Shown here: piece by piece, positions 56,001 to 63,857 of the stretch
Position numbering within the stretch: position 1 is the stretch's first letter
How the letters are laid out: every line of letters starts with the position of its first letter
Assembly (NCBI GenBank): GCA_903822205.1
Contig: CAIJOK010000039.1
Coordinates: forward strand, 43,383 to 107,382
Direction of reading: 5' to 3'
Length of the DNA: 64,000 bases
DNA from: an uncultured beta proteobacterium
GTDB lineage: Bacteria > Pseudomonadota > Gammaproteobacteria > Burkholderiales > Burkholderiaceae_C
Position numbers and translations under genes: made by a program
Notes under the pieces: generated by a model
Told to the model about the DNA's origin: nothing
Database searches by the model: none
What the model saw: the letters and a program-made list of their open reading frames with translations, nothing else

Positions 56001-56306
56001 GTCCCAAAAAGTATCTGGAACAAAATTTTCGGGTTGGCATTTTTCACCTTGACGGATGGCCAAAATATCATAGTAAATCATCAGATAACGCGTTTGACCT
56101 GTACTGGTAAACGCTCTGACAAGACTGGTTAATAACTCAATCTCTTCTCGCAACTCATTGGATAATTCCATCGCACGTTGACGGTGTTTTTGCATCAAAA
56201 AAACACCATCGTAACTGCGCTCTATCATCAGCAAAAACAGGGCGTTGGCACTCAATGCAACAACAACAATCACAGAGAACCACAATGACAATTTTTTGAG
56301 TTTCAT
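53010..56306 (-). CDS. Hybrid sensor histidine kinase with two receivers and an Hpt domain
   Basis: 1098 residues. TM1 about 7-28, a periplasmic helical domain, TM2 about 230-250, HAMP (VLQPIDVLSKAAERLAFGDY), HisKA with His337 (MSHEIRTPMNAVIGM), HATPase (LLSNSVKF, DTGIGMSD, GGTGLGLTISK), a first receiver (LLLIDWVMPEMDG), a second (LVLMDLQMPVMDG), then a Val-Thr-Pro repeat linker encoded by a 9-bp array, an Hpt domain with His952 (AHSLKGLAATLG) and a short helical tail. Third gene of an operon after a porin and a PstS-like protein; the latter is a plausible ligand carrier. A possible acceptor is the convergent REC-HD-GYP. Confidence 0.94.
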   Translation of the reverse strand: MKLKKLSLWFSVIVVVALSANALFLLMIERSYDGVFLMQKHRQRAMELSNELREEIELLTSLVRAFTSTGQTRYLMIYYDILAIRQGEKCQPENFVPDTFWDMVIAGEIQPKYPANGEKRSFADRMKSLKFSKSEFDALDRVYATTEAMKQIEQIAFAATQGLYDPQTRDFVSDGKPQLDFAGKLVNSQEYNQLKSNLARSVAALTTLVDERTNASVTVAANELQRWILLTLASVIWTIVMVMAALLGIRRRVLQPIDVLSKAAERLAFGDYSTRTGVNPCCVDELIALGVTFDSMAQSIEQDIRIKQQTQADLEAANRKAEDATRAKSMFLANMSHEIRTPMNAVIGMAYLALKTDLTPRQRDYIDKVHDAAKSLLAIINDILDFSKVEAGKLELEQTRFILEDVTSHALSLLRQRAHENEIELLFSVTDSLLLGENGALIGDPIRLGQILINLLSNSVKFTHQGYVKLTVSVDARSDDDVNLRFTLRDTGIGMSDEQVGKLFQEFTQADGSTTRKYGGTGLGLTISKRLVEMMGGRIWVESSPGAGSSFIFTAHFPIAKPMPLAVAVLPGVDVLRVLAVDDQPEALLVLCDLLHVMGVGVAHAQGIDCAASGKDAMAMVKQACDLGQPYDLLLIDWVMPEMDGGAVLRALQDSGMAQSLLSVVVSAYDSEEMHDLAHQLGAQHFLPKPVLPETLRSLLNTLTGNTSEESNARHESKADANLNGMRVLLVEDNLINQQLAVELMESRGIKVKLANHGQEALAELAKVQPDHYHLVLMDLQMPVMDGYEATRRLRSDPRYYALPLVAMTAHAMVEERERCQALGMNGHLSKPIEPDDLYATLAGYFTASDVSAEAPDIPVVPVTPITPVTPVTPVTPVTPVTSFAAAADPSALQLPTIAGLDTAVGLRRAGNKHKLYLQMLTMFSKDYAACGPTFTQYFSESKWEEAERLAHSLKGLAATLGAHNVHPPAGLLESACREQQTQAALDALPALISAITPLISALQHYFIQEPDSTESTEKSPASNTGPIKLPDCLKQFRQLLSEGDIEAIDLWDEYRKDFTQVLSPQVVQRIGVALKNFEFDAAQALLAELRDSSEGPS
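53661..53723 (+). repeat. 9-bp coding tandem array in the hybrid kinase
   Basis: Seven units of the type GGTAACAGG (first two GGTCACAGG, sixth GGTAATGGG). On the minus strand it encodes a Pro-Val-Thr / Pro-Ile-Thr linker between the second receiver and the Hpt domain. Copy-number change would alter linker length without a frameshift. Confidence 0.93.
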
Positions 56307-56346
56307 GGCGAGTGGTTGTTGGTGATGGAATAATTAAATAATTAAA

Positions 56347-56877
56347 TCATTGAAAGGCGAGCAAGGCAAAATTGTCGTAGCCAATGATGCGGGCTTCGAC
56401 TGCATCCTCACGGTTATACAGCCAATCCAGCCAGGACTGTGGCACGCCCTTGTTGATGCTGCTCTTGCGTCCCACCGTGTTGATTCCGGGTTTCAAATTG
56501 GCCTCGCTGATGTAACCGACGGCACCTGGCGTTGATTGGACATACTGGATGACATCGGCATCATTCGCCAGCTCGGGTGGGGGTGCGCCCTTGCCAACAT
56601 AACGGCGCACCGTCCAGTAGGCTGTATATTTGTCTTCATCAAGATTTAAAAACTCCTGTAAAAAAGTATTGCGCTCCGATGTACCAGGTTTTGCTGAAAT
56701 CGGCAGAACACTGATGCCTGCGACGGTCACAATTTTGCCGGTATAAACTTTTTGAATCGTCACGGCATCCATTTTTGGCACATTGTTATTTCCGATCAAA
56801 ACAACTTCAGCCGCATAGGCCTGGACCAATACCAGAGGAAGGGCCAAAAACATAACCTTGAATAGGGTTTTCATCAT
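56347..56877 (-). CDS. PstS-like periplasmic phosphate-binding-family protein (short form)
   Basis: 176 residues with a signal peptide (LFKVMFLALPLVLVQAYA). Short PBP-like domain of the phosphate substrate-binding family: MDAVTIQKVYTGKIVTVAG, SERNTFLQEFLNLDEDKYTAYWTVRRYVGKGAPPPELANDADVIQYVQSTPGAVGYISE. It is about half the length of PstS, so ligand binding may differ, and no pst transporter genes are nearby. It starts 8 bp after the porin stop and is followed 40 bp later by the hybrid kinase, suggesting it presents a ligand to the kinase. Confidence 0.85.
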   Translation of the reverse strand: MMKTLFKVMFLALPLVLVQAYAAEVVLIGNNNVPKMDAVTIQKVYTGKIVTVAGISVLPISAKPGTSERNTFLQEFLNLDEDKYTAYWTVRRYVGKGAPPPELANDADVIQYVQSTPGAVGYISEANLKPGINTVGRKSSINKGVPQSWLDWLYNREDAVEARIIGYDNFALLAFQ

Positions 56878-56885
56878 CGTCCTCC

Positions 56886-58229
56886 TTAAAAGGCAAAACT
56901 AAAAGACAAAGACAGCACATCGATGCTTTTACCGCTGACATCCGCCCCTGAGGGGACATCGACAAACGCACCAGGCGATGACCCCACAAACGTTCTGGCC
57001 CATTCAAACTTTATTTTTTGATTGGGCCAGAGCCTGTAGGACGACCCCAAGGCAATCGTATGCTGGTCGTGAGCCATCAGGATGTCAGCCAAAGCTCGCT
57101 GGTACGCACTGGTGACCATTCCTTTTTGCAGTGTTTCCGTTGCCAATGCCGCTGCAGGGCCTGTGACTGTGATGCCATTGTTCAGCAAGGTTTGATGGAG
57201 GTCCAGAATACTTGAACCCGATTGAATCCCCGAATAAGAGACGTAGGGTGTCCATTTGCCCATGTCTCTTAGCAGGGCCAAGTAACCTGAGTTGGTTGTA
57301 TATCCCGTTTGCATATTCTGAAACTCCCTGCGACCGATTTCACCCACGAGTTTAAATGCTTGAGGAAGATGAATTTCGGCACCCAAGGCATATCCCATCA
57401 CATCTCTTTCGCTCACACGGTTTTCTGGATAATAGGCCGATCCGCCAAATACAACATAAGGAAATGGAAGCCCTTGTTGTTGGGCTATTTGTTGGGCTTG
57501 CTGCGCCGTCAACAGAGCATAAGAGGTTGGCAGCGGTGGGCCGGTGAACGTGGCAGTTGATGAGATCACGGTAGCCCGGTAAATATCATTGTCGCGCTGC
57601 AATTTCAATGTGATCCCTTTGGTCGTCAAATTAGAATGCATGAAGTTGGGGCCAATCGGGGGTATTTCAGAGTCAGGGACAGTGTTACTCATGTAGGTAC
57701 GCACATAATGCTCAGACGATCCCCCAAAGACATCCAGTGAAACTTCACCTACTTCAGGGTTCCATGTTTTTGAGACAGACACACCGTTGTAATCTTGCAT
57801 GGGAACCAGCACGTATATTTCTTGTGGCAAGTTGGCAAAATCGTAAGCTGCCTGCACATCCACAATCTCGCTGTAGAGGAAAAGCGGCAAGCGATGCTTG
57901 CCCAGACGAATAAGCCAATCATTTGACGGGCGAACAGACAGAAATGCCCAACTGATGGAGGAGTCCCAAGCTGAATCACTGTTCAGGGACGGGGCTACTT
58001 TGGCTTGAAAGGTTGCACCGAACCAGTTGGTGAACTTTAAATCGGCCTGTATGCCAAAAACGGTGTCTCTCTTGAGTGTTCCAGTGTCATTGATGAATCG
58101 TTCGTAATTAAAAACCTGGTCAGATTGCGCATATCCCACAGTCCCAAAACTGGAAAGCGAAAGATCGGTAGCCATGGCCACCAGGCTAAAAAACATTGAA
58201 AACAAACACGCTATAGAATATTTCACCAT
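56886..58229 (-). CDS. Outer-membrane beta-barrel (porin-like) protein
   Basis: 447 residues with a signal peptide (IACLFSMFFSLVAMA) and alternating aromatic strands throughout, ending in Phe (LSLSFSFAF), the mark of an outer-membrane barrel. Conserved-looking RLGKHRLPLFLYSEIVDVQAAYDF and YVSYSGI; a Gln-rich insert (AQQAQQIAQQQG) probably lies in a surface loop. Specificity unknown. First gene of the operon with the PstS-like protein and the hybrid kinase. Just upstream is a decayed IS66 fragment. Confidence 0.85.
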   Translation of the reverse strand: MVKYSIACLFSMFFSLVAMATDLSLSSFGTVGYAQSDQVFNYERFINDTGTLKRDTVFGIQADLKFTNWFGATFQAKVAPSLNSDSAWDSSISWAFLSVRPSNDWLIRLGKHRLPLFLYSEIVDVQAAYDFANLPQEIYVLVPMQDYNGVSVSKTWNPEVGEVSLDVFGGSSEHYVRTYMSNTVPDSEIPPIGPNFMHSNLTTKGITLKLQRDNDIYRATVISSTATFTGPPLPTSYALLTAQQAQQIAQQQGLPFPYVVFGGSAYYPENRVSERDVMGYALGAEIHLPQAFKLVGEIGRREFQNMQTGYTTNSGYLALLRDMGKWTPYVSYSGIQSGSSILDLHQTLLNNGITVTGPAAALATETLQKGMVTSAYQRALADILMAHDQHTIALGSSYRLWPNQKIKFEWARTFVGSSPGAFVDVPSGADVSGKSIDVLSLSFSFAF

Positions 58230-58263
58230 GTTTCCTTCTCAGAATTGAATGGTCACTCGATCA

Positions 58264-58437
58264 TCACCAAGGGTTGTGTTCAGACCCCATCGGGTTTGAG
58301 GCGTTGACAGCCAGACGCTCACGCGCTGCCTTCAAATCGTCCAGCAACGATACCAGCCATTTGTCCTTTGGCACAGACAGCAAGCCCAGTACCTTTTATG
58401 CATTAAGTTGTCGTAGGTTGGAATCGCTGAGTTGCAT
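58264..58437 (-). pseudogene. IS66-family transposase, N-terminal relic
   Basis: Reading the minus strand from an ATG at 58437 gives MQLSDSNLRQLNA, a stop, then KVLGLLSVPKDKW and LLDDLKAARERLAVNASNP in the same frame, ending at a double stop. This matches the N-terminal leucine-zipper region and the start of the NxSNSSxPPS motif of IS66 transposases. Premature stop plus loss of everything downstream make it a relic. Confidence 0.65.
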
Positions 58438-58591
58438 GGGTATCGTTGCGGCACATTCGTAAGGGCTGGAACGCTCGGGTTCTTTAGTTTAGGACACTTT
58501 TTGAGGGGGGTCTCAACGGTCACGATTTGACTCAAGTGATTCATTGTAAATAAATAATCTACTATTTAATTTAATATAATTTTAACCACAT

Positions 58592-58650
58592 GCCCATGAA
58601 CACTGCATAAATGGCAAGCATCCATCACATGATCTGATACAAAACTTATT
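58592..58650 (+). repeat. Paired spacer element, copy 2
   Basis: TAAATGGCAAG at 58608-58618 and AAAACTTATT at 58641-58650, at the same spacing as in the 42.3-kb copy. Confidence 0.5.
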
Positions 58651-58655
58651 TTTAA

Positions 58656-58874
58656 GTGTTGACTGCGCCCTGCCACGATTTAAGAGACTTGATCGCCCAA
58701 CTACAGGCCGCTGGTGAGCTAAAACGTGTCAGTGCCGCTGTGTCGCCCTACCTTGAGATGGCGGCCCTGAAAGAAACCGAGGCCGCAAGGGGGTTCAAAG
58801 ACTTGGTGAATCTAGGCAGTCTGGTCAAAACCCTGTGGGCCATGGCCCCTCAAGATGTCAGCAGCGCGGGTTGA
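58656..58874 (+). pseudogene. ubiD: ubiD pseudogene (internal deletion and truncation)
   Basis: 72 residues in one frame. DLRDLIAQLQAAGELKRVSAAVSPYLEM is the N-terminus of UbiD (3-octaprenyl-4-hydroxybenzoate decarboxylase); then the sequence jumps to ALKETEAARGFKDLVNLGSLVKTLWAMAPQDVSSA, which matches UbiD about 70 residues further on. The intervening part is missing, and a stop follows where PCQEIVW is expected; the bases beyond it still read IIWQ in frame. A normal UbiD is about 490-510 residues. Nonfunctional; ubiquinone synthesis must use another copy. Confidence 0.8.
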
Positions 58875-58917
58875 ATCATCTGGCAGACCCTGGGGTGATC
58901 CGATTCATCGGTTCGGA

Positions 58918-61173
58918 CTATAGGCCACCCAAGGCCTGTTGCACATCACGGACGGTCAATATTTCTGACAGCACCACGGGCGCATGGCCAGCCCTGTACA
59001 GCACATAAACCGGCACACCGCTGCGCCCCAACGCGTTGATGGCTACCGTGATGGCCGGATTGTGGCGGGTCCAGTCGGCACGCAAGAGGGTCACGTGTTT
59101 GGCCTCAAAATCTGCCAGCAGTGCAGGGTCTGACAAGGTCGTTTTTTTGTTGAACTGGCAGGTGATACACCAGGCAGCCGTGAAATCAACAAACACCGGT
59201 GTGCCAGTTGATAACAACTGCTCAACTGTGGCCGCCGACCAAGGTTGCCAGCGGTCATGGGTTAGCTTTGGGGTCACCTCTGCGGTTGGACCGTTGGTGT
59301 CATTCACCACATATTGCCCCAGAGTACCCGTCAATAGGGCAAAAATTGCAATGGCAATGAAAGTGATCACACGACCACTGCGCCCTTGCAAACTTATCGC
59401 CCAGACCACCCAAGCCAAGGTCAGCAACAACAACAACAGGGCTGCGGCAGCATCAACGCCACTTTGCTGGCCCAATATCCACACCAGCCAGACCACGGTC
59501 GCAAACATCAAAAAAGACAGCAGTTGGCGAAAAGTCACCATCCACGCCCCCGGACGTGGCAGACATCTTGCCAGGACGGGCAAACTGGCAACTGCAAAAT
59601 AGGGCGTAGCCATACCGAGTCCGAGGCTGGTAAAAATAAGCAGGGCATCGATGGCTGGCAGGCTTAGCGTCAGCCCCAGCGAGGCCCCCATGAAGGGTGC
59701 CGTGCAGGGTGAAGCGATCAGCACCGCCAGCAGTCCCGACAAAAAGTCATTGAGCACGGGGTGTGGGGCTTGCAAACTGGCCAGACGTGCAGGCACAAAG
59801 TGGCCCAGTTCAAATAGACCGGCCAGATTAAGCCCCATCAACGAAAACCATGCAGCCAAGGCAGCCACCACAGCGGGTGACTGCAACTGAAAGCCCCAGC
59901 CAAGCTGCGTCCCTGCGCTGCGCAGCACCAGCATCAGGCCCCCCAGCGCGATGAATGACAGCACCACACCAGCGGCGTAGGCTAAGCCGCCCATACGCCT
60001 GGTGCGCAAGGTGTTCAGGGCACTTTCATGGGCGGCGTGTTGGGTCAATCCCAGCACCTTGATGGCCAGGATCGGAAACACACAAGGCATCAGGTTAAGC
60101 ACCAGTCCACCCACAAATGCCGCTGCCAGGGCCAGCCAAAAACTGAAAGAGCCAGGCGGCAAAACCGGTGGTGCGTCGGCAGGGGGTGTGGCAGCATCAG
60201 CCATGGCCTCGTGCGGATTGGATGTCTGCACCGCAGGCCAAGTGCCGGTAATGCCTGCCGTCGTCACCCATCCTGTTCGCAGTCCTTTCACCGTGCCCGC
60301 AACAACCATCGTCAGGTTACTGGGGCTGGCCTGTCTTTGTGCCGATAGCGGGATGCTGGCTGTCCAGGTGCTGCCCTGCCAGGCCTGTGCCGGGCTGGCG
60401 GCGGTCTCAATCACATCCTGGGTTTCGGCCAAAAGCTCAAGGGTTTGCCCACGCAGGGCAGGGGGCAAGCCTGTGAGGGTGAGTTGCAGTGTGTGGTCTT
60501 GCACGGTGATGCTGCCATGACCGTCCATGGGGCGGGGGGCGGCGGCAAAAGCGGCCTCAAACTCAACGGCATTCATGGCGGTCGATCCATGCAGCGGCAC
60601 CTGCAAAGCAAAGTCACCGCTTTCAGGGACGCATTCCTGACGGCAGGCCAGCCAGGTGGCATGCAGTTTGACACTCAGCGACAGGCCCGGCGCAGGGGGG
60701 GTGAAATTTGTGGCGATGGTGACCGGTACAGGCAACAGTACCGTGCCGTCATAGCCGTAGTTGGCCAGAGGGCCGACCCTAATCTTACGGGGCAAGGGCC
60801 AGGCGATGTCGCCGGCACTCACGCCTGCGGGCAGTGTCCACGACAGCGTGGTGGGCAGACCAGAGTCGCCGGGGTTCTTCCAATAAGTGTGCCAGTTGGG
60901 CTGGTGTTTGATCTGTAGCCCCAGCCAAACTGTCTGGCCCGGGGCAACCCCCTGCGGCGCGTAGGCCAAAAGCTCGGCGCGAACCAAGTCGGTGGTCACC
61001 ACAGCCTGCGTGGCACTGGAGAAATTGGAGGCATTTTGCGCACTTTGGGCATTTGTGGCACTTGTGGCACTTGTGGCACTATGGCCCATCATGGCTGCAC
61101 CGGGTGCTATAAATAATATAGCAATCAAGCGATGGCAATAGGTGTGCAAACAGCTTATCAAAACAATTCTCAT
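58918..61173 (-). CDS. dsbD: Thiol:disulfide interchange protein DsbD/ScsB-like
   Basis: 751 residues from the ATG at 61173, which overlaps the DUF167 stop as TGATG. Signal region, a periplasmic N-terminal domain with CRQECVP, eight or so membrane helices with the two redox Cys in NLMPCVFPILAIK and IASPCTAPFMG, and a C-terminal thioredoxin-like domain with TAAWCITCQFN. Moves reducing power from cytoplasmic thioredoxin to the periplasm. The N-domain is longer than in classical DsbD, as in ScsB-type proteins. A 9-bp array encodes a SATSATSATNAQ-type stretch after the signal. Confidence 0.94.
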   Translation of the reverse strand: MRIVLISCLHTYCHRLIAILFIAPGAAMMGHSATSATSATNAQSAQNASNFSSATQAVVTTDLVRAELLAYAPQGVAPGQTVWLGLQIKHQPNWHTYWKNPGDSGLPTTLSWTLPAGVSAGDIAWPLPRKIRVGPLANYGYDGTVLLPVPVTIATNFTPPAPGLSLSVKLHATWLACRQECVPESGDFALQVPLHGSTAMNAVEFEAAFAAAPRPMDGHGSITVQDHTLQLTLTGLPPALRGQTLELLAETQDVIETAASPAQAWQGSTWTASIPLSAQRQASPSNLTMVVAGTVKGLRTGWVTTAGITGTWPAVQTSNPHEAMADAATPPADAPPVLPPGSFSFWLALAAAFVGGLVLNLMPCVFPILAIKVLGLTQHAAHESALNTLRTRRMGGLAYAAGVVLSFIALGGLMLVLRSAGTQLGWGFQLQSPAVVAALAAWFSLMGLNLAGLFELGHFVPARLASLQAPHPVLNDFLSGLLAVLIASPCTAPFMGASLGLTLSLPAIDALLIFTSLGLGMATPYFAVASLPVLARCLPRPGAWMVTFRQLLSFLMFATVVWLVWILGQQSGVDAAAALLLLLLTLAWVVWAISLQGRSGRVITFIAIAIFALLTGTLGQYVVNDTNGPTAEVTPKLTHDRWQPWSAATVEQLLSTGTPVFVDFTAAWCITCQFNKKTTLSDPALLADFEAKHVTLLRADWTRHNPAITVAINALGRSGVPVYVLYRAGHAPVVLSEILTVRDVQQALGGL
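61051..61086 (+). repeat. 9-bp coding tandem array in dsbD
   Basis: ATTTGTGGC, two ACTTGTGGC and a degenerate ACTATGGCC. Encodes Ser-Ala-Thr repeats at the start of the mature protein. Confidence 0.88.
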
Positions 61174-61523
61174 CAAAGGTCCAGGTCAGACTGAACGGGT
61201 TGAACGTGTTCTTGGGTAAACACCGAAGGTAAGCGGGTGGGTGCTTTGATGCGCAGTTGTTTGTTCACATTTTCTTGCCCATAGACCACCTCAATGGCCG
61301 AGACGGAGACACCAAACAGGGGGGCCAAAAAGCGCAGCATGTGGTCGGTGGCCTTGCCGTGAACGGGCTTGGCGGTAACGCTGACTTTAAGCTGTGCGCC
61401 GTAGGGTTTGCCGATGGCATCACGGGGGGCACTGGGCTTGCCCAAGATGTTGACCACCAGCACATCGCCGTCCCAGCCAAAGAAGGTATCGCCGGTGATG
61501 GGGTTGCTGCGCCGGTGCGTCAT
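61173..61523 (-). CDS. DUF167 (YggU) family protein
   Basis: About 116 residues from the ATG at 61523. DUF167 pattern: LVVNILGKPSAPRDAIGKPYGAQLKVSVTAKPVHGKATDHMLRFLAPLFGVSVSAIEVVYGQENVNKQLRIKAP. Homologues are about 95-105 residues; function unknown. Translationally coupled to dsbD (TGATG). The usual partner yggT is not adjacent. Confidence 0.88.
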   Translation of the reverse strand: MTHRRSNPITGDTFFGWDGDVLVVNILGKPSAPRDAIGKPYGAQLKVSVTAKPVHGKATDHMLRFLAPLFGVSVSAIEVVYGQENVNKQLRIKAPTRLPSVFTQEHVQPVQSDLDL

Positions 61524-61624
61524 CACCGCAAATGGCAAAAGGGTCTGTCGCCCAGTGCCTGCCGACCCAAAACAGCTTGTCGGCAGGGGGGTGAATCAGA
61601 CGAATTGACGAATGAACGCGTTGA

Positions 61625-62689
61625 TTAATGAACCAATTGCGCCAGTTTGCCGCTGGCATACTGACCGGCAACCACTTGCAGGCTGTGTCCTTTGATTTTG
61701 GCGGCCTGACCTTCGCAGCCAAACTCAAGGTAGCGCTGTTTGCACAGGGCACGGGCGGCTTCGCGGGCGGGTTTCAGCCAGTCACGGGCATCAAATTTAT
61801 CGGGGTTTTCAGCCATGTACTTGCGAACTGCTGCTGTCATGGCCAGACGAATGTCGGTGTCAATATTGACTTTGCGTACACCCAGTTGGATAGCCTTTTG
61901 AATTTCTTCAACCGGCACACCATAAGTTTCTTTCATCTTGCCGCCAAACTGGTTGATGATGGCCAGTGAATCTTGCGGCACGCTGCTTGAACCGTGCATC
62001 ACCAGATGCGTATTGGGCAGACGACGGTTGATCTCGCGCACACGGTCGATGGCCAGAATGTCGCCTGTAGGCTTGCGGGTAAATTTGTAAGCTCCGTGGC
62101 TGGTGCCAATCGCGATGGCCAAAGCGTCAAGCTGGGTGCGTTTGACAAACTCTGCGGCTTGCTCAGGGTCGGTCAGCATTTGTTCGCGCGTCATGGTGGC
62201 ATCGGTGCCGTGGCCATCTTCTTTGTCGCCTTTCATGGTTTCCAACGAACCCAGACAGCCCAATTCGCCCTCAACGGTCACACCCACAGCGTGGGCCAAG
62301 TCCACCACTTTGCGGGTGACCTCAACGTTGTAGTCAAAACTGGCGATGGTCTTGCCGTCACCCATCAAAGAGCCGTCCATCATCACCGAGCTAAAACCTA
62401 GGTTGATGGCCCCTTGGCAGATGTCGGGGCTTTGGCCGTGGTCTTGGTGCATCACCAGCGGGATGTGGGGATAGGCCTCAATGGCGGCCAAAATCAAGTG
62501 TTTGATGAAAGATTCGCCGGCGTATTTGCGGGCACCGGCGCTGGCTTGCAAGATCACAGGTGAGCCAACTTCGTCGGCTGCGGCCATCACAGCCTGAACT
62601 TGTTCGAGGTTATTGACATTGAAGGCCGGAATGCCGTAGCTGTTTTCGGCGGCGTGGTCCAGAAGTTCGCGCATTGAGACGAGAGCCAT
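61625..62689 (-). CDS. fba: Fructose-bisphosphate aldolase, class II
   Basis: 354 residues from the ATG at 62689, which has AAGGA before it and is where the family starts ([25 protein letters not shown]). Zn-dependent: MHQDHGQSP carries metal and catalytic residues; further conserved [35 protein letters not shown] and [12 protein letters not shown]. Glycolysis and gluconeogenesis. In many Burkholderiales it sits near pgk and pyk; here pgk is 43 kb away. Confidence 0.97.
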   Translation of the reverse strand: MALVSMRELLDHAAENSYGIPAFNVNNLEQVQAVMAAADEVGSPVILQASAGARKYAGESFIKHLILAAIEAYPHIPLVMHQDHGQSPDICQGAINLGFSSVMMDGSLMGDGKTIASFDYNVEVTRKVVDLAHAVGVTVEGELGCLGSLETMKGDKEDGHGTDATMTREQMLTDPEQAAEFVKRTQLDALAIAIGTSHGAYKFTRKPTGDILAIDRVREINRRLPNTHLVMHGSSSVPQDSLAIINQFGGKMKETYGVPVEEIQKAIQLGVRKVNIDTDIRLAMTAAVRKYMAENPDKFDARDWLKPAREAARALCKQRYLEFGCEGQAAKIKGHSLQVVAGQYASGKLAQLVH

Positions 62690-62909
62690 GAAGGAGTCCT
62701 TTTGTGTGTGTGAAGGGTTGAAATATGAGGATAACTGGGGCAAATTTTAGCGGATGAGCGGTCTTTGGCCTTCTTGAGGCCCGTTGCGGTCACCGTCGTG
62801 TTCGACCGATGCGGGTGAACAGTGTTTCAGGTCGATCCTGAATTTATAGCGGCAGTGTCAAATTCCATCAAGAGCTTGCGATGGTTAAAATAAACGTGTC
62901 TGCTCACGG

Positions 62910-62939
62910 TTTAATTCTTTGCATTATTTACACTATAAT
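62910..62939 (+). promoter_or_regulatory. Candidate sigma-70 promoter for the unknown gene at 62964
   Basis: Perfect -10 TATAAT at 62934-62939, with a weak -35 (TTTAAT at 62910-62915) 18 bp upstream; about 18-nt leader. Confidence 0.4.
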
Positions 62940-62963
62940 ATTTGGTGTTTTTTATTATATATC

Positions 62964-63848
62964 ATGAAACTTTCATCCGATGAATGTCAACGGTTCTATC
63001 AAATATGGTGGTCGTTACTGGGTTATGTCAATCGTCAGAAAAACCTGGTTCCTAATTTTTCAATCACACATCAGGATGGCGAAGTCGATCCCCGTGATGC
63101 CTGGAAAATAAGAAATGTTTTGTGGGAATCACCTGATGACTTGCTGGGTTATATTGCGAACAACCCGGACGGGCTTTCTGATCGTGATCTGGCCTTGGTT
63201 GCGAGTTGGCGCAAGCGCGTATCGGGTGATTTTTATGTCATGCGCCACCTTAAGAAACACACCATTTTTTTGTTAACATCAAAAAAGCCGGTCGCTTATG
63301 GGGTACTGGGTCTGGCGAGTACCCTCGATGAGGCTGTCCAAGCTCCTCTACCGGTTCTGATCAAGGCCGTCTTATTGCCGTATGAGGGTCAAATCATTTA
63401 CGATGGATTGTTTATGTCTTATCCGGTCACGTTTGGTCGTGGCATTCGCAATAGTTTGACGCAAAGCCTGAAACAAGCCACAGAGGTCAGTGGGATTATC
63501 ACATCCCTAAATCGTGATGACAATAGTGGTGCATCCGAGGCTATCGTGGAGGGTAACAAAAAAATAATGGTCGAATTTAGCAAGAGTTTGACCAAGGCTG
63601 GATTAAGTACACCGTTGGTTTTGCGACATGTGTCCATCGCAGAAGACTTTGTCACAAACCATTTGCAGACAGCCTCTCCTCCGCGTTCATTACGACAGTT
63701 GGACGAAGAAGACCTTCATCGGTATTTTGCACAGCCAGGCAGCAGTTCGCATCGGGTCAGTATCAAACGCTTGGTTAAATTTTTGCTTGATTCCGAAAGA
63801 ATTGACTGGGATACTGCGCAGTCCATGGCGGGTTGGCTAATAAAATAG
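62964..63848 (+). CDS. Conserved-looking protein of unknown function
   Basis: 294 residues from the ATG at 62964. Soluble, no signal. No family assigned. Notable are VLLPYEGQIIYDGLFMSYPVTFGRGIRNSLTQSLKQA in the middle and a C-terminal part RSLRQLDEEDLHRYFAQPG followed by a basic helix. Its base composition is visibly more AT-rich than the flanking fba, and it stands alone with an AT-rich promoter, which suggests acquisition by transfer. It might belong to a mobile or defence-related locus that continues beyond the window. Confidence 0.7.
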   Translation: MKLSSDECQRFYQIWWSLLGYVNRQKNLVPNFSITHQDGEVDPRDAWKIRNVLWESPDDLLGYIANNPDGLSDRDLALVASWRKRVSGDFYVMRHLKKHTIFLLTSKKPVAYGVLGLASTLDEAVQAPLPVLIKAVLLPYEGQIIYDGLFMSYPVTFGRGIRNSLTQSLKQATEVSGIITSLNRDDNSGASEAIVEGNKKIMVEFSKSLTKAGLSTPLVLRHVSIAEDFVTNHLQTASPPRSLRQLDEEDLHRYFAQPGSSSHRVSIKRLVKFLLDSERIDWDTAQSMAGWLIK

Positions 63849-63857
63849 GCTTCCCAC

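Larger units (their letters stand above)
58230..58655. other. Spacer with an IS66 relic and a paired spacer element
   Basis: Contains the IS66-like relic at 58264-58437 and paired spacer element copy 2 (about 58592-58650). The stretch 58440-58590 becomes very AT-rich and probably carries the porin promoter only in its left part; nothing else seen. Confidence 0.55.

Noticed and set aside
58274-58462. 62-codon plus-strand frame
   Set aside because: Antisense to the IS66 relic, without its own signals.
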